A DNA stretch of 64,000 nt. It comes from LMUY01 sp964245075. GTDB taxonomy: Bacteria; Pseudomonadota; Alphaproteobacteria; Acetobacterales; Acetobacteraceae. The first letter of the stretch is position 1. The number at the start of each line of letters is the position of its first letter. The notes below the pieces were generated by a model. That model did not search any database. It was not told the DNA's origin and worked only from the letters and a program-made list of their open reading frames with translations. Below, piece by piece: positions 30,235 through 37,474 of the stretch. The stretch is taken from positions 1 through 64,000 of the forward strand of contig CAXTLC010000006.1 in assembly GCA_964245075.1 (NCBI GenBank), read 5' to 3'. Both the position numbers and the translations under genes were made by a program.

Positions 30235-30938
30235 CACGGCCGCGACCCCTCGGCGGCGACCGCGGCCTCGATCACGGCGCGGTCATACACCCCATGCGGG
30301 TTGCCGGCGCCGGGGAGGAAGCGGCGGAACACGGCGAACCGCTCAAGGCTGACCCGGTGCAGCCGGCGCAGCTCCGCCAGAGGGTCCGGGTGGTCGTCGG
30401 TGCGGATGTCGAGATCGGGATACGGGTCCCGCGTGCAAACCTTGAGCGCCGCGGACTGCTTGCCGCGCTTGTCGCCGCCGGCCGCCTCGCCCGCCTCCAT
30501 CGCGGCAAGCAGCCGCTCCGCCATCGAGCCGGGGGCGGCCAGAAAGGCGTCCAGCGTGGCCTGCACCACGTCCGGCCCGGCAAGCATGTTGCCGGCGACC
30601 GACACGTCCGCCGCCCGCACCGCCCCGGCCCAATCGACGCATTCCCCGCCCGTGTGCTGCGCGATGCGGCCCCGCGCGTCCAGGATGTGCAATTGCCGGT
30701 GCGCCCCGCCGAGGTCCGGCCCGACCAGGTCCCCCGCGACCAGCGCCGGGTCGGCGCCGACCCGAAGGCGCGGCAGGGCGCCGGCAGCGTAGAGCGGGTT
30801 GACCATTGCCTGGGTTGCCAGCGCCGCGACCTCGCCCTCCACGTGGAGGCAGAGCGCGCCCACGGCGAAGAACCGCGTCGCGATGGCGGCCCCCAGCGTG
30901 CCAGTGGCCCCGTCGCGGGCGAGAATGGACCAGGTCAT
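30234..30938 (-). CDS. DUF1028 family Ntn-hydrolase-like protein
   Basis: The 234-residue protein shows typical DUF1028 features. The start is TWSILARDGATGTLGAAIATRFFAVG. ALATQAMVNPLYAAGALPRL and CVDWAGAVRAADVSVAGNML follow, and MAERLLAAMEAGEAAGGDKRGKQSAAL is a family hallmark. The fold resembles Ntn hydrolases. The physiological substrate of the family is unknown to me, though peptidase or amidase activity is generally proposed. The ATG at 30938 is used because the 64 residues upstream in frame are only a shadow of mltG. It overlaps gmk by three bases. Confidence 0.9.
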   Translation of the reverse strand: MTWSILARDGATGTLGAAIATRFFAVGALCLHVEGEVAALATQAMVNPLYAAGALPRLRVGADPALVAGDLVGPDLGGAHRQLHILDARGRIAQHTGGECVDWAGAVRAADVSVAGNMLAGPDVVQATLDAFLAAPGSMAERLLAAMEAGEAAGGDKRGKQSAALKVCTRDPYPDLDIRTDDHPDPLAELRRLHRVSLERFAVFRRFLPGAGNPHGVYDRAVIEAAVAAEGSRP

Positions 30939-30950
30939 GTGCCGCTCGCC

Positions 30951-30994
30951 ACCCTCACCCCGGCCCCCTCCCTCCGGCAGGAGGGGAAGAGGGT
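30951..30994. repeat. Intergenic hairpin element (REP-like)
   Basis: Nested inverted repeats ACCCTC...GAGGGT and CCCCTCC...GGAGGGG match a type of C-rich dispersed element common between genes in high-GC proteobacteria. Here it supplies the last codons and stop of mltG. I see one copy in the window. Confidence 0.6.
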
Positions 30995-31953
30995 GCCTTC
31001 CCACGCTCGATGTCGCGCCAGCGGGCGACGTTGCGGCCGTGCTCGCCTTCCGTCCGGGCGAAGGCGTGGCCGCCGCTGCCGTCCGCGACGAAGAACAGCA
31101 TGTCGGTCGAAGCGGGTTGGGTGGCGGCACGCAATGCAGCCTGGCCCGGCATGCAGATCGGCCCGGGCGGCAGGCCGGGAATGCGGTAGGTGTTGTATGG
31201 GTTGTCGCGGTCCAGCTCGGACCGGGTGATCGGATGGTCCAGCACGCCCAAGCCGCCGCTGGCGCCGTACGCCACCGTCGGGTCCGATTGCAGCTTCATG
31301 CCCTGCGCCAGCCGGTTGAGGAACACGGCGGCGACCAGCGGACGCTCGTCCGGCTTCGCGGTCTCGCGCTCCACTAGGCTGGCCAGGACCAGCGCTTGGC
31401 GCCGGTCGGCCAGCGGCAGCCCCGGCTTGCGGGCATCCCAGGCCGCCTGGGAAGCACGGTCCATCGCCGCCCGGGCACGGTCGAGCAGTTGCTCGCGCGA
31501 CGTGCCGCGCTCGTAGCTGTACGTTTCCGGCAGCACGGAGCCTTCCTGCGGAACGGGCGTGTCGCCGGTCAGGCCTTCGGCGGCGTCGACCAGCCGGGCC
31601 ACTTGGGCGGCGGTCAACCCTTCCGGGATGGTCAGCCGATGCTGCACCGGGTGCGCGGTGCGCAGCACGGAAAGCACTTGCCGCGGGCTGGCGCCGGCCG
31701 GGAAGGCGAATTCGCCGGCGTGCAAGCCACCCTCATGGACCGTTGCCAGGGCATAGAAGCGGAACAGCAGCGGCCGGGCGACCACGCCGTCCCGCTCCAG
31801 GTCCGCCGCCACCTCCTGCAACCCGCCATGCGGCACGGTGACCGTCGTGGCGGAAGGCAGCGGGCCGGCCACGTCGAACTGGGTGTAGAGCCACGCGCCG
31901 GCCGACCCGGCGGCGAGCAGCAGGATCAGGCAGGCGAACGCGGCCGGGCGCAT
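30955..31953 (-). CDS. mltG: Endolytic murein transglycosylase MltG
   Basis: The 332-residue YceG-family protein has an N-terminal TM (FACLILLLAAGSAGAWLYTQF), a LysM-like segment (HRLTIPEGLTAAQVARLVDAA) and the catalytic region LVLASLVERETAKPDERPLV, where the glutamate is the expected general acid. The family end is present (YNTYRIPGLPPGPICMPG and TDMLFFVADGSGGHAFA). It cleaves nascent glycan strands at the inner membrane and sets chain length. The ATG at 31953 is chosen from the TM position. The last 13 or so residues (APSSPPAGGRGPG) come from a repeat element and are unlikely to be conserved. fabF ends 22 bases upstream. Confidence 0.93.
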   Translation of the reverse strand: MRPAAFACLILLLAAGSAGAWLYTQFDVAGPLPSATTVTVPHGGLQEVAADLERDGVVARPLLFRFYALATVHEGGLHAGEFAFPAGASPRQVLSVLRTAHPVQHRLTIPEGLTAAQVARLVDAAEGLTGDTPVPQEGSVLPETYSYERGTSREQLLDRARAAMDRASQAAWDARKPGLPLADRRQALVLASLVERETAKPDERPLVAAVFLNRLAQGMKLQSDPTVAYGASGGLGVLDHPITRSELDRDNPYNTYRIPGLPPGPICMPGQAALRAATQPASTDMLFFVADGSGGHAFARTEGEHGRNVARWRDIERGKAPSSPPAGGRGPG

Positions 31954-31975
31954 GGTCGCGGCGGCGGCCCGAGGG

Positions 31976-33247
31976 TCAGGCGGCGCGACGGAACAGGATG
32001 CTGGCGTTGGTGCCGCCAAAGCCGAAGCTGTTGGACAGCGCAACGTCGATCCGGCGTTCCTGGGCGTGCTTGGCTACCCGGTCAATCGGGGTCTCCCGGC
32101 TGGGAGCATCGAGGTTCAGTGTGGGCGGGGCAACGCCGTCGCGCATCGCGAGGATCGAGAAGATCGCCTCGACCGCTCCCGCCGCACCCAGCAGGTGCCC
32201 GGTCGCCGACTTGGTGGACGACATGGCGATGCGCCCGGCGTGGTCGCCGAACAAACGCTCGGCTGCTTCCAGTTCCAAATCGTCGCCCAGCGGGGTGGAG
32301 GTGCCGTGAGCGTTCACATACTGCACGTCGGTGGCCTGGAGGCCGCCGTTCTTGAGCGCCGCTGCCATCGCCCGGAATGCGCCGGCGTGCCCTTCCGCGG
32401 GCGCGGTGATGTGATGCGCGTCCCCTGACATGCCGTAGCCGCAGACCTCGGCGTAGATCTTTGCCCCTCGCGCACGGGCGTGCTCCAGCTCCTCCAGCAC
32501 CAGCACGCCGGCGCCTTCGCCCATGACGAAGCCGTCCCGGTCCCGGTCCCAGGGGCGGCTTGCCTGCTGCGGCCGGTCGTTGAAGTCGGTGGACAATGCG
32601 CGGGACGCGCAGAAGCCGGCCATCCCAAGCGGGTTGACCGCGCTTTCCGCACCGCCGGCAACCATCACCTCCGCGTCGCCCAGCATGATGAGCCGGGCGG
32701 CGTCCCCCACCGCGTGCACGCCCGTCGCGCAAGCGGTCACGGCGGAGTGGTTCGGCCCCTTGAAGCCATACTTGATCGACAGGTGCCCGGACGCGAGGTT
32801 GATCAACGAGGCCGGGATGAAGAAGGGCGACAAGCGCCGCGCCTTGCCCTGGCTGACCAGGACCGCGGCTTCATAGATGGTGTGCAGCCCGCCGATGCCG
32901 GAGCCGATCATCACGCCGGTGGCGCACTGGTCCTCCTCGCCACCGGGGGTCCAACCGGAGTCTTCCACCGCCTCGGTCGCGGCGACCATGGCGAGATGGA
33001 TGAAGCGGTCCATCTTCTTCTGGTCCTTGACCGGAATCCACTCGCTGATGTCGAGCCCGCCTTCCGCCCGGGTGCCCGGCACCACCTGCCCGGCGATCTT
33101 GGCGGTGAGCTCCGTGGTGTCGAACGATTGTATGGCGTTGATGCCTGAATGGCCCTCGATCAGACGCTTCCACACATGGGGCACGCCGACCCCGAGCGGG
33201 CAGGCAATGCCCATGCCCGTCACCACCACGCGCCGCATGCGCTCCAT
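31976..33247 (-). CDS. fabF: Beta-ketoacyl-ACP synthase II FabF
   Basis: The 423-residue thiolase-fold enzyme elongates acyl chains on ACP. The nucleophile is Cys173 (SAVTACATGVHAVG), and the two histidines lie in NAHGTSTPLGD and TKSATGHLLGAAGA. FGFGGTNASILF forms the C-terminal active-site loop. Length is normal. The start is ATG 33247; the in-frame ATG at 33238 (MRRVVVTGMG) is equally plausible. It follows acpP by 23 bases and precedes mltG, the usual alphaproteobacterial fatty acid cluster order. Confidence 0.96.
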   Translation of the reverse strand: MERMRRVVVTGMGIACPLGVGVPHVWKRLIEGHSGINAIQSFDTTELTAKIAGQVVPGTRAEGGLDISEWIPVKDQKKMDRFIHLAMVAATEAVEDSGWTPGGEEDQCATGVMIGSGIGGLHTIYEAAVLVSQGKARRLSPFFIPASLINLASGHLSIKYGFKGPNHSAVTACATGVHAVGDAARLIMLGDAEVMVAGGAESAVNPLGMAGFCASRALSTDFNDRPQQASRPWDRDRDGFVMGEGAGVLVLEELEHARARGAKIYAEVCGYGMSGDAHHITAPAEGHAGAFRAMAAALKNGGLQATDVQYVNAHGTSTPLGDDLELEAAERLFGDHAGRIAMSSTKSATGHLLGAAGAVEAIFSILAMRDGVAPPTLNLDAPSRETPIDRVAKHAQERRIDVALSNSFGFGGTNASILFRRAA

Positions 33248-33270
33248 CCGGCCCGTTCGCCGCAGCCCGC

Positions 33271-33510
33271 TCAGGCCGCCTTCTGCTTCTCGATATAGTC
33301 GATCGCGTCCTTGACGGTGCCGATCTTCTCGGCCGCGTCCTCGGGGATCTCCACGCTGAACGCTTCCTCGAACGCCATCACCAACTCGACCGTGTCGAGG
33401 CTGTCGGCGCCCAAATCGTCGATGAAGGAGGCCTCTGGCGTGACCTTGCTTTCCTCGACACCGAGGTGCTCCACCACGATTTTCTTAACCTTATCGGCGA
33501 TCTCGCTCAT
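33271..33510 (-). CDS. acpP: Acyl carrier protein
   Basis: The 79-residue acidic helical protein has the phosphopantetheine attachment Ser37 in GADSLDTVELVMAFEE. It carries growing acyl chains in fatty acid synthesis. The ATG at 33510 begins the standard MSEIADKVKK start; 22 residues upstream in frame are not ACP-like. Upstream lies about 200 bases and then the assembly gap, where fabG and fabD would normally be expected. Confidence 0.97.
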   Translation of the reverse strand: MSEIADKVKKIVVEHLGVEESKVTPEASFIDDLGADSLDTVELVMAFEEAFSVEIPEDAAEKIGTVKDAIDYIEKQKAA

Positions 33511-33912
33511 GTCGTCTTCCAATCCTGTCGGCCAGGTGCGGCAAAGGGGGTTCAGGGAGCGCCTCGGTCGAGGCAACGCGGGCGCTTAGCATGGTTTATC
33601 GGCGTGCGCCAAGGCGGCGCCAATGCCGTTGCAACCATTGCAGACCCTGTGTCGGACCCGTCGCAGGAAGACATCGGCACCTTGGCAATGACACAGGGCA
33701 TGCAGCTGAACCAATNNNNNNNNNNNNNNNNNNNNNNNNNNNNNNNNNNNNNNNNNNNNNNNNNNNNNNNNNNNNNNNNNNNNNNNNNNNNNNNNNNNNN
33801 NNNNNNNNNNNNNNNCCGCCGGGGCCGGCAGCCTGCCGCCCGCGCCAGAACGCGGCATGACCGAAGGTGCCGCACGCCGCATCCCCCGGCATCAGGGACG
33901 GAGGCAGGCCGG
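33511..33912. other. Intergenic stretch with a 100-base assembly gap
   Basis: Bases 33716-33815 are all N, a scaffold join of nominal length. The flanks (33511-33715 and 33816-33912) show no supported gene. The real distance, and whether fabG/fabD or other genes are missing here, cannot be known from this sequence. Confidence 0.95.
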
Positions 33913-33985
33913 AGCGGGCGACGAGGTTCGAACTCGTGACATTCAGATTGGAAATCTGATGCTCTACCAACTGAGCTACGCCCGC
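33913..33985 (-). tRNA. tRNA-Gly (anticodon UCC)
   Basis: Minus-strand cloverleaf: acceptor GCGGGCG paired with CGCCCGC, D-arm GCTCAGTTGGTAGAGC, anticodon stem TCAGA/TCTGA with loop TTTCCAA (anticodon TCC), T-arm ACGAGTTCGAACCTCGT, discriminator T. The CCA is not encoded (genomic CCG follows). Confidence 0.95.
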
Positions 33986-34054
33986 GTTCCGGCGGCTGCC
34001 AGGGTTGCAGAAGTATCACTGCGGCAGACGATATTCAACGGGCGGGCGACGTTG

Positions 34055-34093
34055 CAGCGACCCGGGGCAGCGGCCCGGGGCAGCGGCCCGGGG
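34055..34093. repeat. Three 13-bp tandem repeats
   Basis: The unit CAGCGGCCCGGGG occurs three times head to tail, the first with one change. It lies 40 bases after the stop of the photoactive yellow protein gene. It can fold into several CCCGGG hairpins and might serve as a terminator. Confidence 0.6.
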
Positions 34094-34134
34094 CCAGCCC
34101 GCCGGCGCGAAGCCGCCTGGTGCACCCTGCGGAA

Positions 34135-34524
34135 CTAGATGCGTTTGACGAACACCCAGTAGGTGTCACCCGTCAGGGCTGCCTTCATGTGGATCTTCAC
34201 CCGGGTCGGGTTCATGCGGTAATCGAACACGTAGTCGAATATGGCGTTCAAGTTTCCGTCGCGCACCCCGGCGTCGAACACGCCGCGAAAGCCGGGCGTG
34301 TTGCAGCACGGCGCGATCTCGTTGAAGAAGCTTCGGCCGATCACCGCTTCCGGCCTGCGGCCGGTGATGCTGGTCTCGGTCGCGTTGTAGCTCAGCACCA
34401 CTCCCGCCGCGTTGAGCTGGATGGCGCCGAACGCGAGTTGGTCGATCTCCTGCGCGGACAGCTTCGCCATCACGTTGTCCACATCCACCTGGCCGAATTC
34501 GATCCGTGTCAGCGCGTCCGCCAT
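34135..34524 (-). CDS. pyp: Photoactive yellow protein (blue-light photoreceptor)
   Basis: The 129-residue PAS-fold protein aligns with Halorhodospira halophila PYP along its whole length with an offset of four. Tyr46 (Tyr42), Glu50 (Glu46) and Thr54 (Thr50), which hold the chromophore phenolate, are present in YNATETSITGR. Arg56 (Arg52) and Cys73 (Cys69), the thioester attachment site for p-coumarate, are in EIAPCCNTPGF. Met104 (Met100), needed for fast recovery, is in FDYRMNPTRVK. The C-terminus TGDTYWVFVKRI is family-typical. An extra cysteine (Cys74) follows the chromophore cysteine. No partner kinase or chromophore genes (tyrosine ammonia lyase, coumarate ligase) are in the window. It stands alone between two tRNA genes, and its output is unknown. 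Confidence 0.93.
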   Translation of the reverse strand: MADALTRIEFGQVDVDNVMAKLSAQEIDQLAFGAIQLNAAGVVLSYNATETSITGRRPEAVIGRSFFNEIAPCCNTPGFRGVFDAGVRDGNLNAIFDYVFDYRMNPTRVKIHMKAALTGDTYWVFVKRI

Positions 34525-34581
34525 TTGGCCCGCCTCACCCTACCGTACAGTACCGCTCATTGCGCAACGGCAGACGGGGCG

Positions 34582-34605
34582 TCAAGCCATACTTGGCAGG
34601 CTTGA
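34582..34605. promoter_or_regulatory. Inverted repeat between divergent pyp and tRNA-Trp
   Basis: TCAAGCC and GGCTTGA form a 7-bp palindrome with a 10-base spacer. The right arm overlaps the -35 box of the tRNA-Trp promoter, and the left arm contains a TTGACG on the minus strand facing pyp. It could be an operator or simply two opposed -35 boxes. Confidence 0.4.
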
Positions 34606-34630
34606 CAGGAAGGCCGCCGCGCTCTTGATA
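34602..34630 (+). promoter_or_regulatory. Sigma70-type promoter for tRNA-Trp-secE-nusG
   Basis: TTGACA (34602-34607), a 17-base spacer and TTGATA (34625-34630) form a near-consensus promoter. Transcription would start about 20 bases before the tRNA at 34656. Confidence 0.75.
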
Positions 34631-34655
34631 CCGGCCCTGCGCGTTCGGGCCGTGC

Positions 34656-34732
34656 AGGGGTGTAGCTCAATTGGCTAGAGCGCCGGTCTCCAAAACCGGA
34701 GGTTGCGGGTTCGAGACCCTCCGCCCCTGCCA
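34656..34732 (+). tRNA. tRNA-Trp (anticodon CCA)
   Basis: Acceptor AGGGGTG pairs with CGCCCCT. The anticodon stem CCGGT/ACCGG encloses CTCCAAA (anticodon CCA). The T-arm is GCGGGTTCGAGACCCTC-like, the discriminator is G and the CCA end is encoded. The order trnW-secE-nusG is widely conserved. Confidence 0.96.
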
Positions 34733-34789
34733 GCCCCGGACGCAAGGTTCTGGCCGCACTTATACACCTGCTTGTTGGAGTTCACCGTC

Positions 34790-34984
34790 GTGGCGCTTGC
34801 TCCGGCTCAGTTCGTGCGCGAAGTGCGCGCCGAGATTGCCCGCGTGACCTGGCCCACCCGCAAGGAGACGCTGGTCACCACCGGCCTCGTGTTCGCCATG
34901 GCTGCCGTCGCGGCCATCTTCTTCTTCATCGTGGACCAGGCGTCTGGTTACGGCGTGCGCGTGCTGTTCGGCGCGCCCGTCTAG
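34790..34984 (+). CDS. secE: Protein translocase subunit SecE
   Basis: The 64-residue single-TM protein has the SecE signature REVRAEIARVTWPTRKETLVTT followed by the membrane helix GLVFAMAAVAAIFFFIVDQ. It clamps the two halves of SecY in the translocon. The start is GTG 34790 with a TTGGAG ribosome site about nine bases upstream; the earlier frame overlaps the tRNA and is not real. nusG follows 18 bases downstream. Confidence 0.95.
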   Translation: MALAPAQFVREVRAEIARVTWPTRKETLVTTGLVFAMAAVAAIFFFIVDQASGYGVRVLFGAPV

Positions 34985-35002
34985 TTCATAGGGTTCAGGG
35001 TC

Positions 35003-35533
35003 GTGGCCAAGCGCTGGTATGTTGTTCATGTGTATTCCGGGTTCGAGAAGAAAATCGCCGAGCAGGTGAAGGAACAGGCCGCCCGCAAGGGGTTGGCCGA
35101 CCTGCTGGACGACGTGCTGGTGCCGTCGGAGGACGTGGTCGAGCTCAAGCGCGGCCAGAAGGTGCAGGCGGAGCGCAAGTTCTTCCCCGGCTACGTGCTG
35201 GTGAAGATGGAGCTGACGGACGACACTTGGCACCTCATCAAGGACACCCCGAAGGTCACCGGCTTCCTGGGCAGCAAGACCCGGCCGCAGGCGATCAGCG
35301 AGGCTGAGGCGGATCGCATCATCAAGCAGTCGGCCGAGGGTGTGGAACGTCCCCGCCCGGCCGTGCTGTTCGAGATCGGCGAGCAGGTGCGCGTGGCGGA
35401 CGGCCCGTTCACCTCGTTCAACGGCACGGTCGAGGAAGTGGACGAGGAGAAGGGCCGGGTGAAGGTGTCCGTCTCCATCTTCGGCCGTTCCACCCCCGTG
35501 GACCTGGAATATGGCCAAGTCGAGAAGGTTTGA
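35003..35533 (+). CDS. nusG: Transcription termination/antitermination factor NusG
   Basis: The 176-residue protein has an NGN domain (RWYVVHVYSGFEKKIAEQV, then FPGYVLVKMELTDDTWHLIK) and a C-terminal KOW domain (GEQVRVADGPFTSFNGTVEEV). It binds RNA polymerase and couples it to Rho or the ribosome. The start is GTG 35003. In most bacteria rplK follows; here a MoeB/ThiF-like gene follows after 63 bases. Confidence 0.96.
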   Translation: MAKRWYVVHVYSGFEKKIAEQVKEQAARKGLADLLDDVLVPSEDVVELKRGQKVQAERKFFPGYVLVKMELTDDTWHLIKDTPKVTGFLGSKTRPQAISEAEADRIIKQSAEGVERPRPAVLFEIGEQVRVADGPFTSFNGTVEEVDEEKGRVKVSVSIFGRSTPVDLEYGQVEKV

Positions 35534-35572
35534 CGGAGGTGTCCGAAGGACAACCATTCTTTGGCGGGGTTT

Positions 35573-35596
35573 GGGGCAGGACCCCGTCCTGACCCC
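35573..35596 (+). terminator. Strong hairpin directly before the moeB start codon
   Basis: GGGGCAGGAC, a CCC loop, then GTCCTG-A-CCCC form a stem of ten pairs with one bulged A. It ends on the base before ATG 35597. No T-run follows. It could end nusG transcription, damp translation of the next gene, or be a dispersed repeat element. Confidence 0.5.
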
Positions 35597-36382
35597 ATGA
35601 ACCTCGGCTTCACCGACGACGAAGTCACCCGCTACTCCCGCAATATCCTGCTCGCCGAAGTGGGCGGCACCGGCCAGGCCAGGTTGCGCGCCGCCCGCGT
35701 GCTGGTGGTCGGCGCCGGCGGCCTGGGCTGCCCCCTGGCGCTCTACCTCGCCGCGGCCGGGATCGGCACGATCGGCGTGGTGGACGACGACGCCGTGGAA
35801 TTATCCAACCTGCAACGCCAGATCGGCCACGCCACGGGGCGCATCGGGCAGCGCAAGGTTGCCTCGCTGGCCGCGGGAGTTGCCGCGCTCAACCCCACGA
35901 CCCGGCTGGAACCGCACGCGGTCCGCCTTGCCGCCGCCAACGCCGCCTCGCTGGTGGCGGGCTACGACCTCGTGTGCGACGCCAGCGACAACGTCCCCAC
36001 CCGCTACCTGCTGAACGACGCCTGCGTGCTGGCCGGCAAGACGCTGGTGTCCGCCGCCGCCGTGCGGTTCGACGGCCAGCTCGCCACCTTCCGGCCCGGC
36101 GGCCCGTGCTACCGGTGCCTGTATCCCTCGCCGCCGCCGTCCGGCAGCGTGCCCACGTGCGGGGAAGCCGGCGTGCTGGGCGCGGTCACCGGGGTGATGG
36201 GCAGCTTGCAGGCGACGGAAACGCTGAAGGAAGTGCTGGGCGTGGGTGACGGCCTTGCCGGCCGCCTGCTGCTCTGGGACGCGCTCGGCGCCCGGTTCCA
36301 CACGGTGGCCTTGCCCCGGGACCCGGACTGCCCGGCCTGCGGCGGCCATCCCAGCATCCGGGACCTGTCGGCGCATGGCTGA
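35597..36382 (+). CDS. MoeB/ThiF/HesA-type E1 adenylyltransferase
   Basis: The 261-residue enzyme activates the C-terminus of a ubiquitin-like sulfur carrier (MoaD or ThiS) as an acyl-adenylate. It has the N-terminal helix MNLGFTDDEVTRYSRNILL, the nucleotide loop VLVVGAGGLGCPLALYLAAAG, and the DDDAVELSNLQRQ and DASDNVPTRYLLND segments. Two CxxC pairs (CYRC, CPAC) would bind zinc. It lacks the C-terminal rhodanese domain of longer MoeZ/MOCS3 forms. The partner sulfur carrier is not in the window. It overlaps the DsrE-like gene by eight bases. MoeB and ThiF cannot be separated from sequence alone. Confidence 0.9.
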   Translation: MNLGFTDDEVTRYSRNILLAEVGGTGQARLRAARVLVVGAGGLGCPLALYLAAAGIGTIGVVDDDAVELSNLQRQIGHATGRIGQRKVASLAAGVAALNPTTRLEPHAVRLAAANAASLVAGYDLVCDASDNVPTRYLLNDACVLAGKTLVSAAAVRFDGQLATFRPGGPCYRCLYPSPPPSGSVPTCGEAGVLGAVTGVMGSLQATETLKEVLGVGDGLAGRLLLWDALGARFHTVALPRDPDCPACGGHPSIRDLSAHG

Positions 36383-36752
36383 GCCGTTCGGCGTGCTGCT
36401 CATGTCCGGCACGCATGACCGCGCGCACTACGCCTTCGTGCTGGCCACGGCGGCGGCGGCGGTCGGGCGGAAAGTGACGCTGTTCGCCACCAACGGCGGC
36501 TGCCGGGCGCTGCTGCCGGATTGGCGCACGCTGGAAGACGCCTGCCGGGATGCCACCTTGGTGGCGCGCGGCGTTGCCGGGCTGGACACGTTGCGCGGGG
36601 CGGCGGCCGAACTCGGCATCCGCATGATCGCCTGCGAGGCCGGGCTGCGCGCGGAAGCGATCGACCCGGCCGCGCTCTGCCCCGGCGTCGCGGTCGCGGG
36701 CGCCGTCACGTTCCTGGATGCCGTGCGCGGAGGCACGGTCGTCACCTGTTGA
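36375..36752 (+). CDS. DsrE-like small sulfur-relay family protein
   Basis: The 125-residue protein starts at ATG 36375 inside the end of the E1 gene. It has the DsrE/F fold pattern: strand FGVLLMSGTHDRAHYAFVLATAAAAVG, strand KVTLFATNGGCRALL, helix GVAGLDTLRGAAAELG, then IRMIACEAGLRAEAID and VAVAGAVTFLDAVRGGTVVTC. Cysteines at CEAG, LCPG and the very C-terminus could carry persulfide. Coupling to an E1 enzyme fits sulfur transfer, though many relatives have no known role. Confidence 0.78.
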   Translation: MAEPFGVLLMSGTHDRAHYAFVLATAAAAVGRKVTLFATNGGCRALLPDWRTLEDACRDATLVARGVAGLDTLRGAAAELGIRMIACEAGLRAEAIDPAALCPGVAVAGAVTFLDAVRGGTVVTC

Positions 36753-36790
36753 GGCTTGACCGGCTCCCGCCACCGTTGGCAGGGAGGCGC

Positions 36791-37474
36791 ATGGCCCGGT
36801 CCGCCCTGCTCCTGCCGCCGCTCATGCTGATCCTGGCCGGCCCTGCCGCGGCGCAGAGCCAGCCAGAACACCGGCATGCGGCGCGCCCCACAACCAACGC
36901 TCCCAGCCATGCCGCTGGCCGCAGCCCAAGCCACACGGCGCCCGGCCACGCCGGGCCAGGCAACACCCCGCCCGCCAAACCGGCCGCGCCCCCTCCCGCG
37001 CCGGCCGCGGCCGAGGCGCCGGCCGCCCCCCTTACGCCCGCGAAGGGCAGCAACACCGGGCTGCCGCTGCCGCGTTTCGCCTCGCTGAAGTCCGATGACG
37101 TGAACCTGCGGACCGGTCCCGGCCTGCGCTACCCGATCGAGTGGGTGTACAAGCGCCGCGACCTTCCCGTGCAGATCGAGCGGGAGTTCGAGGCTTGGCG
37201 CCTCATCTCCGACCAGGAAGGCGTGAAAGGCTGGGTGCACCAGGCCACCCTGGTCGGCCGCCGCACCTTTGTCGTGACCGGGGGGGAGCAGACGATGCGA
37301 ACGGAGGCAGCCGACACGGCGAGCTCCCTCGCCCGGCTCAAGCCCGGCGTGATCGGCCGCATTCGCGCGTGCGAGGCAAATGCGGGCTGGTGCCAGGTGC
37401 AGGTCGCGGACTACCGTGGATGGCTGAAGCGCGACGGGTTCTGGGGCATCTCGCCCGGGGAGGCCATACAGTGA
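36791..37474 (+). CDS. Exported SH3-domain protein
   Basis: The 227-residue protein has a signal peptide (SALLLPPLMLILAGPAAAQ) and a low-complexity His/Pro/Ala region (about 25-85). Two bacterial SH3-like repeats follow: SDDVNLRTGPGLRYPIEWVYK with VKGWVHQATLVGRRT, and a second half ending WCQVQVADYRGWLKRDGFWG. Proteins of this type bind cell wall or other envelope targets; the family is often DUF1058/SH3_4. The ribosome site AGGGAGG precedes the ATG. Its stop overlaps the start of the hydratase-like gene. Confidence 0.87.
   Translation: MARSALLLPPLMLILAGPAAAQSQPEHRHAARPTTNAPSHAAGRSPSHTAPGHAGPGNTPPAKPAAPPPAPAAAEAPAAPLTPAKGSNTGLPLPRFASLKSDDVNLRTGPGLRYPIEWVYKRRDLPVQIEREFEAWRLISDQEGVKGWVHQATLVGRRTFVVTGGEQTMRTEAADTASSLARLKPGVIGRIRACEANAGWCQVQVADYRGWLKRDGFWGISPGEAIQ

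Noticed and set aside
33586..33970. Open frames across the N-run
   Set aside because: They contain about 34 unknown residues from the assembly gap and have no supporting motif.
33913..34732. Integration site of a mobile element at the tRNA genes
   Set aside because: No integrase, direct att duplication or foreign composition is visible around the tRNAs.
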